DNA of 64,000 nt from Pusillimonas sp044464525 (GTDB taxonomy: Bacteria > Pseudomonadota > Gammaproteobacteria > Burkholderiales > Burkholderiaceae_B), in assembly GCF_044464525.1 (NCBI RefSeq), contig NZ_JBIQLE010000008.1:1-64000 (forward strand). The letters are read 5' to 3'. Below the pieces are notes generated by a model. That model was given only the letters and a program-made list of their open reading frames with translations. It was not told where the DNA came from and did no database searches. The position numbers were made by a program, and so were the translations under genes. This document shows, in pieces, positions 1 to 8,163 of the stretch (within the stretch, counting starts at the first letter, position 1; each line of letters begins with the position of its first letter).

Positions 1-192
1 TCGCTCAACTGGAAGCAGAACGACTTCTGCCGTATGGCCGGCGTCAACAAGAGCACGCCCAGTCGCTGGGTGACCGGCGATGTGCCAATACCTGATTGGG
101 TACCCAAGTTCCTGGGTATGGCGCAAGAGGTCAAGCGCCTGCACGATACCTATGTAGTTCCGCCCAAGCCGGGCAAGCAAACCGACGCCTGA
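1..192 (+). CDS. Partial small HTH-type (Cro/CI-like) protein, C-terminal end
   Basis: Frame 1 is open from the window edge to a TGA at 190-192, giving 63 residues. The stretch around residues 5-30 (NDFCRMAGVNKSTPSRWVTG) looks like a helix-turn-helix recognition region of the Cro/CI or DNA-binding phage regulator type. The start lies left of the window. It heads a rightward run of small genes of the mobile element, so a role in element regulation is inferred. The family is not certain because only the end is visible. Confidence 0.5.
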   Translation, partial: SLNWKQNDFCRMAGVNKSTPSRWVTGDVPIPDWVPKFLGMAQEVKRLHDTYVVPPKPGKQTDA

Positions 193-205
193 CGGTATCA
201 GGCAA

Positions 206-243
206 AGCGGGGGCGGGCGGTATTGCAGTACCAGCGCCCCCTG
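206..243 (+). other. Imperfect GC-rich hairpin between the HTH gene and the next gene
   Basis: The spacer holds gggggcg, then ggta facing tacc, then cgccccc, so an imperfect stem can form. There is no T-run after it, so it is not a convincing intrinsic terminator. It may act on mRNA stability or translation of the gene starting at 271. Low confidence. Confidence 0.25.
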
Positions 244-270
244 ACCATCATCACTACCAAGGAGTAAACG

Positions 271-561
271 ATGGCTGATATGCATTCTATCGAATCTACC
301 CCCGAACCTCAGTTTAAATACGGCCGGCCTATTTATACAGAGAACGGCAGCACGCTTACAGTCCAATTTCCCCACCAGTCGATTTATGACAGGCGCAGGA
401 GAATTGCGGAGGAAATGGAGGCGCTGACGCTGCTTATCACGGCGAACGATGGCGAGGACTTTAATTGCATGGCCGATGACTTTCAGCTAACCATACGGCA
501 TATGTTGAGCGGTATGGCAACCGAGCTTGACGCGCTATGTGACGTGATCGAGGAGGTGTAA
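271..561 (+). CDS. Hypothetical small protein A of the mobile element
   Basis: A 96-residue protein that I do not recognise. The start follows aaggag at about 259-264 with good spacing. The second half (residues about 49-96) is predicted helical and alternates acidic and hydrophobic residues, ending TELDALCDVIEEV. The pattern of this C-terminal helix, (I/F)R-hydrophobic-small followed by ELxxLxxxI, resembles the ends of the next two genes, which suggests three related tandem genes. It ends two bases before the ATG of the next gene. No membrane segment or metal motif is seen. Confidence 0.6.
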   Translation: MADMHSIESTPEPQFKYGRPIYTENGSTLTVQFPHQSIYDRRRRIAEEMEALTLLITANDGEDFNCMADDFQLTIRHMLSGMATELDALCDVIEEV

Positions 562-563
562 TC

Positions 564-857
564 ATGATTACCGAAACCATAGCCCCTGTCCCCTGGATGG
601 ATGAAAGCCGCCTATCGGTTGCATCGAATGCGACATATGAAATTGAGCATCTTTGCGGTGTTTTAATCGAGCAGGCTAATAAACCTAGCGCAGGCTTTGA
701 GGGTGTTTTATTTCGCGGGCTGGCAGCAAGAATCGGCGAATTGAATGGCGCAATAATGGATTTGGTGGGTAGCGGCGAGCGAGCTACCGAAGAAATTACG
801 CAGAGGTGTATAAGCAGCCCTATACCGTTTCGGAGGCATGGCTATGGCTACCAATGA
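564..857 (+). CDS. Hypothetical small protein B of the mobile element
   Basis: A 97-residue unknown. It starts two bases after the previous stop, with gaggaggt just inside the end of that gene as ribosome binding site, so the two are cotranscribed and probably coupled. The middle part (LFRGLAARIGELNGAIMDLVG, about residues 49-70) is a helical segment that lines up with the C-terminal helix of its neighbours on both sides. Its last 20 bases overlap the start of the next gene in another frame. Function unknown. Confidence 0.6.
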   Translation: MITETIAPVPWMDESRLSVASNATYEIEHLCGVLIEQANKPSAGFEGVLFRGLAARIGELNGAIMDLVGSGERATEEITQRCISSPIPFRRHGYGYQ

Positions 858-1122
858 TTCTACCGAAAGCTTTGTACTGGACGGTACGACTTGGAATAAA
901 GAGCGAAAGGCAATTTGCCTTGAGGGCGTATGGGAACTGGACAAGATAGCCCGCACATTGCCGGATATGGTAACGCTAGATGAAAACCAAGAGTATTTCA
1001 TAGTGCGTGCGATGGCAGGCAGGATGCTTCGCTTGACCAGCATGCTGATGTCGGCAATAAGTGATGATGTACCGAATGACAAGCTTGCCAGATTTATCAC
1101 TTTTGACAACGGGCAAGGGTAA
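838..1122 (+). CDS. Hypothetical small protein C of the mobile element
   Basis: A 94-residue unknown that overlaps the previous gene by 20 bases; an alternative start ATG lies at 844. The C-terminal helix (IVRAMAGRMLRLTSMLMSAIS, about residues 62-82) matches the pattern of the two preceding small proteins. The order, size and shared helix argue for an internal gene family made by duplication. No catalytic motif is visible. The 113 bases after it carry no gene. Confidence 0.55.
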   Translation: MAMATNDSTESFVLDGTTWNKERKAICLEGVWELDKIARTLPDMVTLDENQEYFIVRAMAGRMLRLTSMLMSAISDDVPNDKLARFITFDNGQG

Positions 1123-1235
1123 GTTTCCACTTTACGCCAGCGCCTAGCCCGACGGGGCGAAAAGCCGGACACGTTCACCGGCCTGGTGCTGGCACCTAAT
1201 TTAATTTGAACGGTACTGTTGAACGAGGTACTCAC

Positions 1236-2069
1236 ATGCAGCCAGAAGCATTGGGCCGGGCAATTGACGAAATTAAGCAGAAGGGTCTGGACAAGATCCA
1301 GTACTTTGATACGTCAGCGTGTGGCGTAGCAGTCGGAATGAAATTGATGGCTGCCATGGCCAGGCTGGACGGTGAGTACGCCGACGCCCGTCATGCTGAG
1401 ATTGCATTGAATATGGCCTATCGCGCTTTATGGGTAGCGTGCGCATTGAGCTCGCAGCAAGCCAGGGAACAGCTAGATTCGGGCATCTATAAAGATGATG
1501 ACCCTGGGGTAGAAGCATTTCTGCAGATCACAACCGATCTTGATACCAACTTTTATGCCGGCCAGCTTGCCTCAAGCTTTGTGATGTATTTGTATGACGA
1601 TGCGTTTTGTATTCGCCTTAATGAGGGCGACGTTATAGAGTCAAGGATCGACTTTATGACGCTTGCTGGCATGGCCATGCTGTATAAGTCGGCGCAGGAT
1701 GTGGCCCAGCGCGAGCACTTCAGTATGGTGATGGATAATGTTGCTCTCGGTATCGAGTTACTCACATTCGCAGAAAATCACGACCTGATTAGAGGCCTCC
1801 AAGAGCGGGAGCGCCTCCACAAACAGGAAAATGGGAAAAAGGGCGCCGAACGAGCATTGGCTGCCAAGGCCAGGAAATACGGGTACGAGTCATGGGAGAA
1901 ACTCCAAGCCGACATCGTATCCAAGCTTAATGAATTGGATCAAGTTTCTTTCTACGGCGGCCCAGGCAAACGCATGGGGGATAAAAGGAAGAAGGTGTCT
2001 GAGCTAAGCGGTGTCCCGCGCCGCACTGTCGCTGAGATTGATCGCGAATTGCGTCCTTCTAGTGACTGA
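1236..2069 (+). CDS. Hypothetical mobile-element protein with C-terminal HTH-like segment
   Basis: The ATG at 1236 is preferred over one at 1206 because GAGG stands at 1225-1228 with 7 bases of spacing. The 277-residue product is mostly helical. A charged, coiled-coil-like stretch lies around residues 190-215 (LQERERLHKQENGKKGAERA). The end (RKKVSELSGVPRRTVAEIDREL) reads as a helix-turn-helix unit, so the protein may bind DNA through its C-terminus. I do not recognise a family. It is the last gene before a break of about 130 bases that precedes the AlpA-type regulator. Confidence 0.6.
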   Translation: MQPEALGRAIDEIKQKGLDKIQYFDTSACGVAVGMKLMAAMARLDGEYADARHAEIALNMAYRALWVACALSSQQAREQLDSGIYKDDDPGVEAFLQITTDLDTNFYAGQLASSFVMYLYDDAFCIRLNEGDVIESRIDFMTLAGMAMLYKSAQDVAQREHFSMVMDNVALGIELLTFAENHDLIRGLQERERLHKQENGKKGAERALAAKARKYGYESWEKLQADIVSKLNELDQVSFYGGPGKRMGDKRKKVSELSGVPRRTVAEIDRELRPSSD

Positions 2070-2200
2070 ACGGATTGAATCGGTACGTATGCCCACTAAA
2101 CGTACCAGTATTTGAGGGGAAAAGGGCTAAACACGGTCGTCCATCACCGCGTCGCACAGCATCATAGCCATCATGTTAATTCACATGAGGCTACCTCTCG
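2070..2200. promoter_or_regulatory. Intergenic region with inverted repeat upstream of the AlpA-like gene
   Basis: A perfect 7-base inverted repeat, ggtacgt at 2082-2088 and acgtacc at 2100-2106, is separated by 11 bases. It overlaps the 15-mer at 2071-2085 (cggattgaatcggta), which recurs almost exactly at 15215-15229 (cggtttgaatcggtg). The position upstream of a small regulator suggests an operator, but no promoter boxes were identified with confidence. Confidence 0.35.
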
Positions 2201-2497
2201 ATGCAAACCAATTTACACAAGTCGGGCCATCCCGCACCGTCAACAAAGCCGGCGCACTCGCTTGACACACCAGAAGCCTTCGCGGCCAGCCTGCCAAGTA
2301 CAGGCTACGTCCGTCTGCCTGTTGTGGCTAGTATTTGCGGTGTTGGCAAATCCACCGTCTGGAAGTGGGCTGCCAGCGGCAGGTTCCCACGTCCCACAAA
2401 GCTTTCGCCCCGCGTCAGTGCTTGGAATGTCACTGTTCTTCGCGCCTGGCTGGCTGACCCTAATGGATGGCAAGCCGCAAATGCGGAGGTCCTCTAA
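2201..2497 (+). CDS. AlpA-family excisionase/transcriptional regulator
   Basis: A 98-residue protein with the AlpA/MerR-like DNA-binding core at about residues 36-90. It has a lead-in YVRLPVVASICGVGKSTVWKW followed by ASGRFPRPTKLSPRVSAWNVTVLRAWLAD, the typical order of helix, recognition helix, wing (GRFPxPxKL) and W. AlpA proteins act as excisionase-like regulators in P4-type satellites and integrative elements. The stop codon overlaps the ATG of the next gene (TAATG), so translation is coupled. An N-terminal extension of about 30 residues is unusual but may be due to start choice. Confidence 0.8.
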   Translation: MQTNLHKSGHPAPSTKPAHSLDTPEAFAASLPSTGYVRLPVVASICGVGKSTVWKWAASGRFPRPTKLSPRVSAWNVTVLRAWLADPNGWQAANAEVL

Positions 2498-2823
2498 TGG
2501 TCAACTCCACAAAAGCCAACGCCCTGCGGGAACAGGGCGTAGAGGCAGCAAAGAAAGACAACCAGCCAAAGCATTTTAGCCCTAAATCCACCTCGGCGGA
2601 AGCGCAGCGCGACAGGATATTGGAGGCGTTGCGCACGGGCCCTAAAACCAGCTACGACCTACGTCGCATGGGTTGCTATCAGGCGCCTGCCCGCGTCATC
2701 GAGTTACGCCGCATGGGCCATGACATCCAAACAGAGCTCGTCAGCCTGTACGACCGTGATGGCTATTTGCACCCTCGGTGTGCTCGATATCACTTGGCCA
2801 AGTCCGACAAGGGGGCGAAATGA
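2497..2823 (+). CDS. Winged-helix domain protein (phage/ICE type)
   Basis: The start at 2497 overlaps the previous stop and has ggaggt at 2485-2490. The 108-residue product holds a compact helix-turn-helix/winged-helix core from about residue 33: AQRDRILEALRTGPKTSYDLRRMGCYQAPARVIELRRMG. This arrangement is common in small phage regulators that resemble the domain found in Rha/Roi-neighbour proteins. The exact family is not certain. Stop and next start overlap (ATGA at 2820-2823), again indicating translational coupling. Confidence 0.65.
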   Translation: MVNSTKANALREQGVEAAKKDNQPKHFSPKSTSAEAQRDRILEALRTGPKTSYDLRRMGCYQAPARVIELRRMGHDIQTELVSLYDRDGYLHPRCARYHLAKSDKGAK

Positions 2824-3047
2824 CAAACCCCATGCAAAAGCATGAGCCATTCATTCTCGACACGCTTCTTCCAATTGTTTCTGATCATGCCGCCCAACTG
2901 GGTGTTGACTCTAGCGAAGCTGTCATGGCTGCCTTCCTGGCTCTCGGTACGGTGCTTCAATACCGAGGCTTCACTGCGGAAAGTTTGGTTATGAGCCTCA
3001 AGTCCAGCGCCATATCGACCCATGATGCCCCGGAGGTCCTGCAATGA
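2820..3047 (+). CDS. Hypothetical 75-residue protein
   Basis: The ATG overlaps the preceding TGA. The product is short and helical, with a run DSSEAVMAAFLALGTVLQYRG that may be a buried helix rather than a membrane span. No family was recognised. It ends in ATGA overlap with the next gene (3044), so it belongs to the same translationally coupled chain. Confidence 0.55.
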   Translation: MTNPMQKHEPFILDTLLPIVSDHAAQLGVDSSEAVMAAFLALGTVLQYRGFTAESLVMSLKSSAISTHDAPEVLQ

Positions 3048-3313
3048 ACCGACATGACAACGATACAGAGCTTTCTGATTGCTCCGTAAGCAATGAAAAA
3101 CTGGCGCATGTAGCAGGCGGCCTTGCGGCCCAGGCCTGGCTTGAACGCGCTACGTTTCCACTCTCACTATGGCGCACCCGACATATGGCGCATTTTGAAA
3201 ACGTTATTGGAGGGTGCGACGACGTTCCGGCGCGACTTGAGGCGTGGGCAGCGGGTTTTGAGCAAGCAGTCTTAGGCGCCATTGAAGGGAAAAAAGGTGG
3301 CGGTGATGATTAA
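3044..3313 (+). CDS. Hypothetical 89-residue protein
   Basis: The start overlaps the previous stop, and the end overlaps the start of the primase gene at 3306. Residues are mixed with several Trp, His and Cys but no metal-binding spacing. No family recognised. Its support as a gene is the coupling on both sides and strong ribosome binding context (ggaggt at 3032-3037). Confidence 0.55.
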   Translation: MNRHDNDTELSDCSVSNEKLAHVAGGLAAQAWLERATFPLSLWRTRHMAHFENVIGGCDDVPARLEAWAAGFEQAVLGAIEGKKGGGDD

Positions 3314-4256
3314 AGACATCCACTTATTGGAGGCTGCGTTACGCGCAGGTGGCCTTATCCCCGACAGCATCACGGCTGGTGGCCTGCAACGGTGCAAGGC
3401 TGAAGGGGACAAGGGCAGCAAGCGTAGCGGCGCATATCGCCTCTTTGATGACGAAATACCTACCTGCATATGGTGGAACTGGAAAACATCGGATATGGGC
3501 GTATGGGTATCGACTGATCGCCCCCTAACTGATGTAGACCGTAACCGGCACCGACAACTCATGGAGCAAGCCAAGCGTGAACGCCAGCAAGAACAGGCTG
3601 TGCAGTGGGCAGCTAACCGAGAGTACCTTGTCCGGCTTTGGGACAACGCCGAGCCGCTAACAGCATCATGTCCTGCCGGCGCCTACTTGGAACGGCGCGG
3701 CCTTGTGGTCCCCAATACCGATGCGCTGCGATACATGCCGAAGTTGGACTACTGGGATGGTGCGATGCTGATCGATAGTTTCCCGGCCATGCTGGCGGCG
3801 GTTACCGATAATGAGGGGGCACTGGTGAATGTCCACCGTACCTACCTCAACCAGGGCGGTGATAAGGCCCGCGTGCCCACGGTCAAGAAGCTATGCAAGT
3901 CTGCTGGGCCCATGGCGGGGGCATCCATCAAACTTGGACAACCAGCGGTGCGGCGCGATGGACGGCAGGGCCTAGGCGTGGCTGAAGGGATAGAAACCGC
4001 CATTGCTGCAACTATCTTAGCCGGCGTGCCTGTTTGGTCTTGTGTATCGGCGCATGGCCTTGCTTCATTTGAGCCGCCTCGTGACATACATCACCTGTAT
4101 GTTTTTGCTGATAACGACGAAAGCCAAACCGGCCAGAAGGCAGCCGCTGACCTGGGCAACCGGGTGGCCCGTATGGGCTTGTCGGTGCGAATCTTGACCC
4201 CCGAAACGGTGGGCGACTGGAACGACGAACTACTGGCACGGAGGGCGGCGGTATGA
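3306..4256 (+). CDS. Toprim-domain primase-like protein
   Basis: A 316-residue protein with a C-terminal toprim fold. GVAEGIETAIAA at about residue 224-235 carries the catalytic Glu, FADNDES near residue 267-273 supplies the acidic D-x-D pair, and a final GDWNDELL motif follows, as in phage and plasmid primases. The middle part (AYLERRGLVVP, DYWDG, HRTYLNQGGDKA) matches the region that precedes toprim in P4-type and ICE primases. The N-terminal zinc finger seen in fuller primases is not evident. It overlaps the previous gene by 8 bases and the helicase gene by 4, so primer synthesis and unwinding proteins are made as a pair for element replication. ATG at 3306 was chosen for the overlap context. 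Confidence 0.85.
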   Translation: MIKDIHLLEAALRAGGLIPDSITAGGLQRCKAEGDKGSKRSGAYRLFDDEIPTCIWWNWKTSDMGVWVSTDRPLTDVDRNRHRQLMEQAKRERQQEQAVQWAANREYLVRLWDNAEPLTASCPAGAYLERRGLVVPNTDALRYMPKLDYWDGAMLIDSFPAMLAAVTDNEGALVNVHRTYLNQGGDKARVPTVKKLCKSAGPMAGASIKLGQPAVRRDGRQGLGVAEGIETAIAATILAGVPVWSCVSAHGLASFEPPRDIHHLYVFADNDESQTGQKAAADLGNRVARMGLSVRILTPETVGDWNDELLARRAAV

Positions 4257-6037
4257 CAGAGCAAGTCATCGAGAACGAAATTACCCTGGATGTGGATGAG
4301 CACACCGCCCCGGTTGATCCGTTTCCGTCTGAGAATGAGCGTCCATGCTGGCGTTGTTACGATGACTGGATAGAGCGAGGCGGCAAGAAATGGCAGCCAG
4401 GCGTGTACTTTCATGGGATAAAGAATAACGGTGACGCGCCCCCTGCAATCTCCAATGACTGGGTATGCGCACCATTGCATGTCGTGGCAATGACCGCCAA
4501 TCAGGAGGATGCCGATCACGGCCGGCTACTGCGATACCAGAACGTAAGCGGCAATTGGAAGCGCTGGTCGATGCCTATGCAAATGTTGGCTGGGGATGGA
4601 GTGGAAGTGCTCGGCGTCCTATTGGCTGAGGGCCTGGCCTTGGACCGCAAGAACAAGATGCGCATCTTGGACTATATCAACGCGCAGCACCCTAAAGAGC
4701 GGTTACGGGCAGCGGGTACCACCGGTTGGCACGGCAGTGCGTTTGTTCTGCCCGATCAAGTGATTGGCGCCGACAATATTTGGTATCAGGCCTCTGAGCG
4801 TACCGCCCCCTATAGCGTGGCCGGGACGCTGGATGGCTGGCAGGAGCACGTTGCGGCCAAGGCTATTGGCAATCCCATGCTTATATTGGCAATCTCTGCG
4901 GCGTTGGCTGGTTGCCTGCTTGATCGTCTAGGGGTAGACGGGGGCGGCCTGCATATCTTTGGTGACTCTAGCGCCGGCAAAACCACCGTGCTGATGGCCG
5001 CTATTTCGGTATGGGGCGGCGCTCCTTTTCGACGCACATGGCGTAGTACAGCGAACGGCTTGGAGGGCGCGGCAAAGATGCATAGCAGCACATTGCTGGC
5101 GCTTGATGAAATCGGGGAAGTTAACCCGAGAGAGCTATATGAGGCTGTGTATGCCTTGATGAATGGCCATGGCAAAACCCGCGCAAACGCTCGGGGTGAA
5201 GCACGCCAGGTAAACCGGTGGCGGGTGTTTCTGCTCTCGACAGGCGAGGTCACTGTTTCATCCAGATTGGCAACAGGCGGACTGGAGGCAAAAGCAGGGC
5301 AAGGACTGCGATTGCTTGATATACCGATAAGCGGCACCCACGGCGCGTTTGATAATTTGCATGGGCTTCACTCTGGCGCGGCATTCTCTGACGCGTTGCG
5401 TAGCAAGACAGCAGAGCACTATGGCCACGCGGGGGGCGCCTTTGTGCGCTTTCTTATCGAGCAGGAAAAAGGCGGGGGCCTGGATCTGGCGGCAGAGCTT
5501 GATGCGGTCCTTGGAGCCTTTCGCGCAAACGACGGGCAAGAAACACGAGCTGCCAGGGTCTTTGCTATCTGTGCGTTGGCAGGTGAGCTTGCGGCGAGTT
5601 CTGGCCTTTTGCCTTGGAACGCAGGTGTGGCTGTAGATGCCGCCGTGAAAGGGTTTGGTTTATGGCGTGAGCACCGAGGCGCGGCAGGCCGCAATGCCGA
5701 AGATGTTGCCATCCTTCGCGCTGTTGATGATTTTATTGGCACCCATGGAAATAGTCGGTTTGAAGACTTCCAAGGCGGCGAGGCCCGGACGGTGGTGAAT
5801 CGGGCTGGCTTCATATCAACCGATGGCGGCGCTCCGCTCTATATGTTTTTGCCAGCTGGCCTGCGAGAAGCGGCCAAGGGTTATGACATTGGCAAGGTCA
5901 ACCGGGTGCTGGATAGCGTAGGTGCGCTGGCAGAAAAGGACACGGGCAAGTACGCCAAGACCAAACGAGTGCCAAAGGGTGGTACGCAAAAGCTCTATGT
6001 GATTGATCCGGAAAAGCTGCAGGAGGCGCTGCAATGA
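4253..6037 (+). CDS. DUF927-domain helicase-like ATPase
   Basis: A 594-residue protein with the DUF927 arrangement: an N-terminal part containing GTTGWHGSAFVLPD (around residue 160), then Walker A GDSSAGKTT near residue 237, Walker B LLALDEIGE near residue 281, and a sensor-like VFLLSTGE near 325. DUF927 proteins are found beside toprim primases in phages, plasmids and integrative elements and are taken to be replicative helicases. The stop overlaps the next ATG. Together with the primase it forms a split version of the fused primase-helicase of P4 satellites. A phage origin of the pair is inferred, not shown. Confidence 0.88.
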   Translation: MTEQVIENEITLDVDEHTAPVDPFPSENERPCWRCYDDWIERGGKKWQPGVYFHGIKNNGDAPPAISNDWVCAPLHVVAMTANQEDADHGRLLRYQNVSGNWKRWSMPMQMLAGDGVEVLGVLLAEGLALDRKNKMRILDYINAQHPKERLRAAGTTGWHGSAFVLPDQVIGADNIWYQASERTAPYSVAGTLDGWQEHVAAKAIGNPMLILAISAALAGCLLDRLGVDGGGLHIFGDSSAGKTTVLMAAISVWGGAPFRRTWRSTANGLEGAAKMHSSTLLALDEIGEVNPRELYEAVYALMNGHGKTRANARGEARQVNRWRVFLLSTGEVTVSSRLATGGLEAKAGQGLRLLDIPISGTHGAFDNLHGLHSGAAFSDALRSKTAEHYGHAGGAFVRFLIEQEKGGGLDLAAELDAVLGAFRANDGQETRAARVFAICALAGELAASSGLLPWNAGVAVDAAVKGFGLWREHRGAAGRNAEDVAILRAVDDFIGTHGNSRFEDFQGGEARTVVNRAGFISTDGGAPLYMFLPAGLREAAKGYDIGKVNRVLDSVGALAEKDTGKYAKTKRVPKGGTQKLYVIDPEKLQEALQ

Positions 6038-6396
6038 GCACTCTAAAGCCTAGCCTCGTTCTTAGCGGCATGCATGCTTGGCTCGCTGACATGGGCGAAA
6101 AGAAGCCTGTAGGCGGCAGCAGCCCTTCTGCTGATGCACAGATGACGACAACGCAAGGCAGCCCTCTGCACGATTCACGGTGCCAGATGTTTATCGCCAA
6201 GGGAGTATCAAAGGACGATGCGCAAGTGCTTGCTATACGCCTGCTTGAGCGTGACGAGCGATGGGATGATCGGCGCAGCTGCGCGGAATGCACCAACTTC
6301 GAGTACGGCAATTGCATGGTACGGCGCCAGCCATTCGGTGGGGGCGGCATTGAGGTACTGCATCGATGCCAGGGTTTTTCGGCGGTGGGCTTATGA
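6034..6396 (+). CDS. Hypothetical Cys-rich protein, possible zinc binder
   Basis: A 120-residue protein in the coupled operon. The C-terminal third holds four spaced cysteines and a His: RRSCAECTNFEYGNC followed about 15 residues later by LHRCQGF. C-x2-C-x6-C plus a distant C suggests a small zinc site. The N-terminal half is low in structure. Placement directly after the helicase suggests a replication or recombination accessory. No named family is claimed. Confidence 0.6.
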   Translation: MSTLKPSLVLSGMHAWLADMGEKKPVGGSSPSADAQMTTTQGSPLHDSRCQMFIAKGVSKDDAQVLAIRLLERDERWDDRRSCAECTNFEYGNCMVRRQPFGGGGIEVLHRCQGFSAVGL

Positions 6397-6692
6397 CATA
6401 CAACCCGTATCAGAACTTGGCGCGATTCGCGGGGCACAATGTACTTAAAAACGAGGACGCGCATGGTTCAGCATACGCGTTGCTTGAGGCGTATGTCCAA
6501 GCAGGCGCAACCATAGCAGGCAGCTGGATCGTCAAAGGTAAACAGCAAAGCAAGAAGTCTGAAATAGACCAGCTTATGGTCGAGATTCGCGCCTGGACAG
6601 AACTGGTACCGTTTTCTGAGGGCGTTGCCCGTGAGCTGGTTGAGAAGGGATTTGATTGGATGCTACAGCATGAGGTGAATAGCAATGATTGA
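6393..6692 (+). CDS. Hypothetical 99-residue protein
   Basis: ATG at 6393 overlaps the previous stop. The product is helical with one mildly hydrophobic run (ALLEAYVQAGATIAGSWIV, about residues 28-46), which could be a weak membrane segment but contains charged neighbours. The end overlaps the next gene by 8 bases. Function unknown. Confidence 0.55.
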   Translation: MTYNPYQNLARFAGHNVLKNEDAHGSAYALLEAYVQAGATIAGSWIVKGKQQSKKSEIDQLMVEIRAWTELVPFSEGVARELVEKGFDWMLQHEVNSND

Positions 6693-7026
6693 TGCGTTGA
6701 TAGCGGGCCGGCTATATGGCAGCCCAAAACTAGGTACGGGGAAAAGCGGAAACACCTATACGACAGCAAAGGTTAAGGCAGCCGCTGGCAACGGCGAAAC
6801 CTTACTGTGTGGCGTGATCGCTTTTGATGACGTGGCCCAGACGGCTCTCTTAGCAATGTCTGATGGTGACAGTATTGCACTATCTGGAACGTTGACGCCA
6901 AAGGTGTTTCAAGCCAAGGATGGCGAATACCGCCCTGGCCTCGATATGGTGGCGCATGTTGTTCTGACGGCGTACCACGTTAAGCGTAAACGCCAGGCGC
7001 TCAGCGGGGGCGAAAACGATGCGTAG
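6685..7026 (+). CDS. Single-stranded DNA-binding protein-like (OB fold)
   Basis: A 113-residue protein starting ALIAGRLYGSPKLGTGKSGNTYTTAKVKA and continuing to ALSGTLTPKVFQAKDGEYRPGLDMVAHVVL. This is the strand order of the SSB/OB fold with the typical GxL, T..G..Y..A.V and ALxG elements. It lacks the acidic C-terminal tail of housekeeping SSB, as many phage and plasmid SSB-like proteins do. The position after primase and helicase fits a replication module. ATG overlaps the preceding gene. Confidence 0.75.
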   Translation: MIDALIAGRLYGSPKLGTGKSGNTYTTAKVKAAAGNGETLLCGVIAFDDVAQTALLAMSDGDSIALSGTLTPKVFQAKDGEYRPGLDMVAHVVLTAYHVKRKRQALSGGENDA

Positions 7027-7035
7027 GAGGCAAAA

Positions 7036-7266
7036 ATGACATCAAATGCGCAGCGCTTGAAGAAATACAAGGACAAAATGAATGATGCCGGCTTTAAGCG
7101 TCTGTCTGTATATGTTTGTGCTGATATGGTGGCGTTACTCCAGCGGGAGCGTAAGCCGTACGAATGCGGCGGCCGAACACTGGAGCGATTGCTGTTGGGT
7201 GAGGCGGCGCGTCGCCCCGATTACTGGACTCAGGACGAGCTTGCAAAGCGAAAGAAACGGTTTTGA
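7036..7266 (+). CDS. Hypothetical small basic protein, possibly ribbon-helix-helix
   Basis: A 76-residue basic protein preceded by taggagg at 7024-7030. The core (FKRLSVYVCADMVALLQRER and RTLERLLLG) has the strand-helix-helix rhythm of ribbon-helix-helix DNA binders, but this is a weak call. It is the last gene of the rightward replication operon; the neighbour to the right runs in the opposite direction and ends 31 bases away. Confidence 0.5.
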   Translation: MTSNAQRLKKYKDKMNDAGFKRLSVYVCADMVALLQRERKPYECGGRTLERLLLGEAARRPDYWTQDELAKRKKRF

Positions 7267-7296
7267 TAATCGGCAGCCATTAGTATGGTCAGTGGG

Positions 7297-7794
7297 CTAC
7301 AGTAGTCCTGATACTTGCTGTCTTTGCAAAGGGGTCATTGTGGCTTCCGCTTCGGAGTACTGCTCCACGAGGGTGGCCGCCTTCTCAAGCATTTCTTCTT
7401 GTAGGCCATCCGGGAAAAGGTCTCGCACTGGAGCTAGGCATTCGTCAATCATCTTTAGGTGCGCGATGGAAGGCCCGCCCATGGTGACGTACTGCGTACT
7501 GTCGAGCAGCACGTAGTACGAGCGTAGTAGTGCTTCTGTCGCGTCCTTTAGGCGTTGATTCTCTACTTCCGCTTTATGAATTTGCCGCTCTAGCGTGATT
7601 TGCGACCCGCCGACCTTCAGCCCCAAATATTCAACGCAATATAGGCCGAACCCTGCAATAAAGGCGGCGATTGCGAGCCCATAAGCGCCCCCATCTGAAA
7701 AGACGACCGCAGCCAAAAATGACGCTACAAATATGAGGGCGGTGATTGTCAGAGCAACATTTGCCCTTTTCTTACTATCGTTGCTTTCATGCAT
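7297..7794 (-). CDS. Small membrane protein with coiled coil (mobile element)
   Basis: A 165-residue product starting MHESNDSKKRANVAL. This start is preferred over one 28 codons upstream because AGGA lies 8 bases before it on the reverse strand. Two membrane spans follow directly (residues about 13-35 and 39-57), and then a soluble helical tail with a heptad-like run (LERQIHKAEVENQRLKDATEALL). The tail is probably cytoplasmic. No family recognised. It lies downstream of the Arc-like repressor and may be expressed with it in the integrated state. Confidence 0.6.
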   Translation of the reverse strand: MHESNDSKKRANVALTITALIFVASFLAAVVFSDGGAYGLAIAAFIAGFGLYCVEYLGLKVGGSQITLERQIHKAEVENQRLKDATEALLRSYYVLLDSTQYVTMGGPSIAHLKMIDECLAPVRDLFPDGLQEEMLEKAATLVEQYSEAEATMTPLQRQQVSGLL

Positions 7795-7899
7795 GTCGTT
7801 GATCCTATCGAAAAGATAATCAAGAGGTAACGTTGCCGCTTGATACGCTGGCAGACGGGGCAACTTAGTCCCGCGCATAGGCTGGGCTACGGCCGGGTT

Positions 7900-8163
7900 C
7901 TATTTCCTGGCGCTCTGCTGGGCGAACCTTTGCACCGTTTCCTGCAGGCCCTCCACGATCTTTTGCAGACTTTCTTGCCGGGCCTCTAGGCTGCTGAGTT
8001 GGCTCTTTGGTGCATCTTCCTTCGCTTCAAAACTGGCAGCTAGCCGGGTCAGTATCTCTGCATTCATGGATTTGCCCGTCTGTTGGGCTGAGGCTAAAAG
8101 CTGCCCATGCAGTTGACGCGGCAGACGTAATGCAGTCTTGATGTAGTCGTCTTGGGTAGCCAT
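7900..8163 (-). CDS. Arc-family ribbon-helix-helix repressor
   Basis: An 87-residue protein. Residues 9-45 (TALRLPRQLHGQLLASAQQTGKSMNAEILTRL) are a clear Arc/Mnt-type ribbon-helix-helix: a short beta strand with alternating residues and two helices. The C-terminal 40 residues form a heptad-like helix (LEARQESLQKIVEGLQETVQRF) likely for oligomerisation. AGGAG lies 8 bases upstream of the start. It is divergent from the ejection genes, with an inverted repeat between them, so it probably represses itself and/or those genes. In phage P22 arc and mnt also lie beside the ejection gene block, a notable parallel in layout. Confidence 0.8.
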   Translation of the reverse strand: MATQDDYIKTALRLPRQLHGQLLASAQQTGKSMNAEILTRLAASFEAKEDAPKSQLSSLEARQESLQKIVEGLQETVQRFAQQSARK

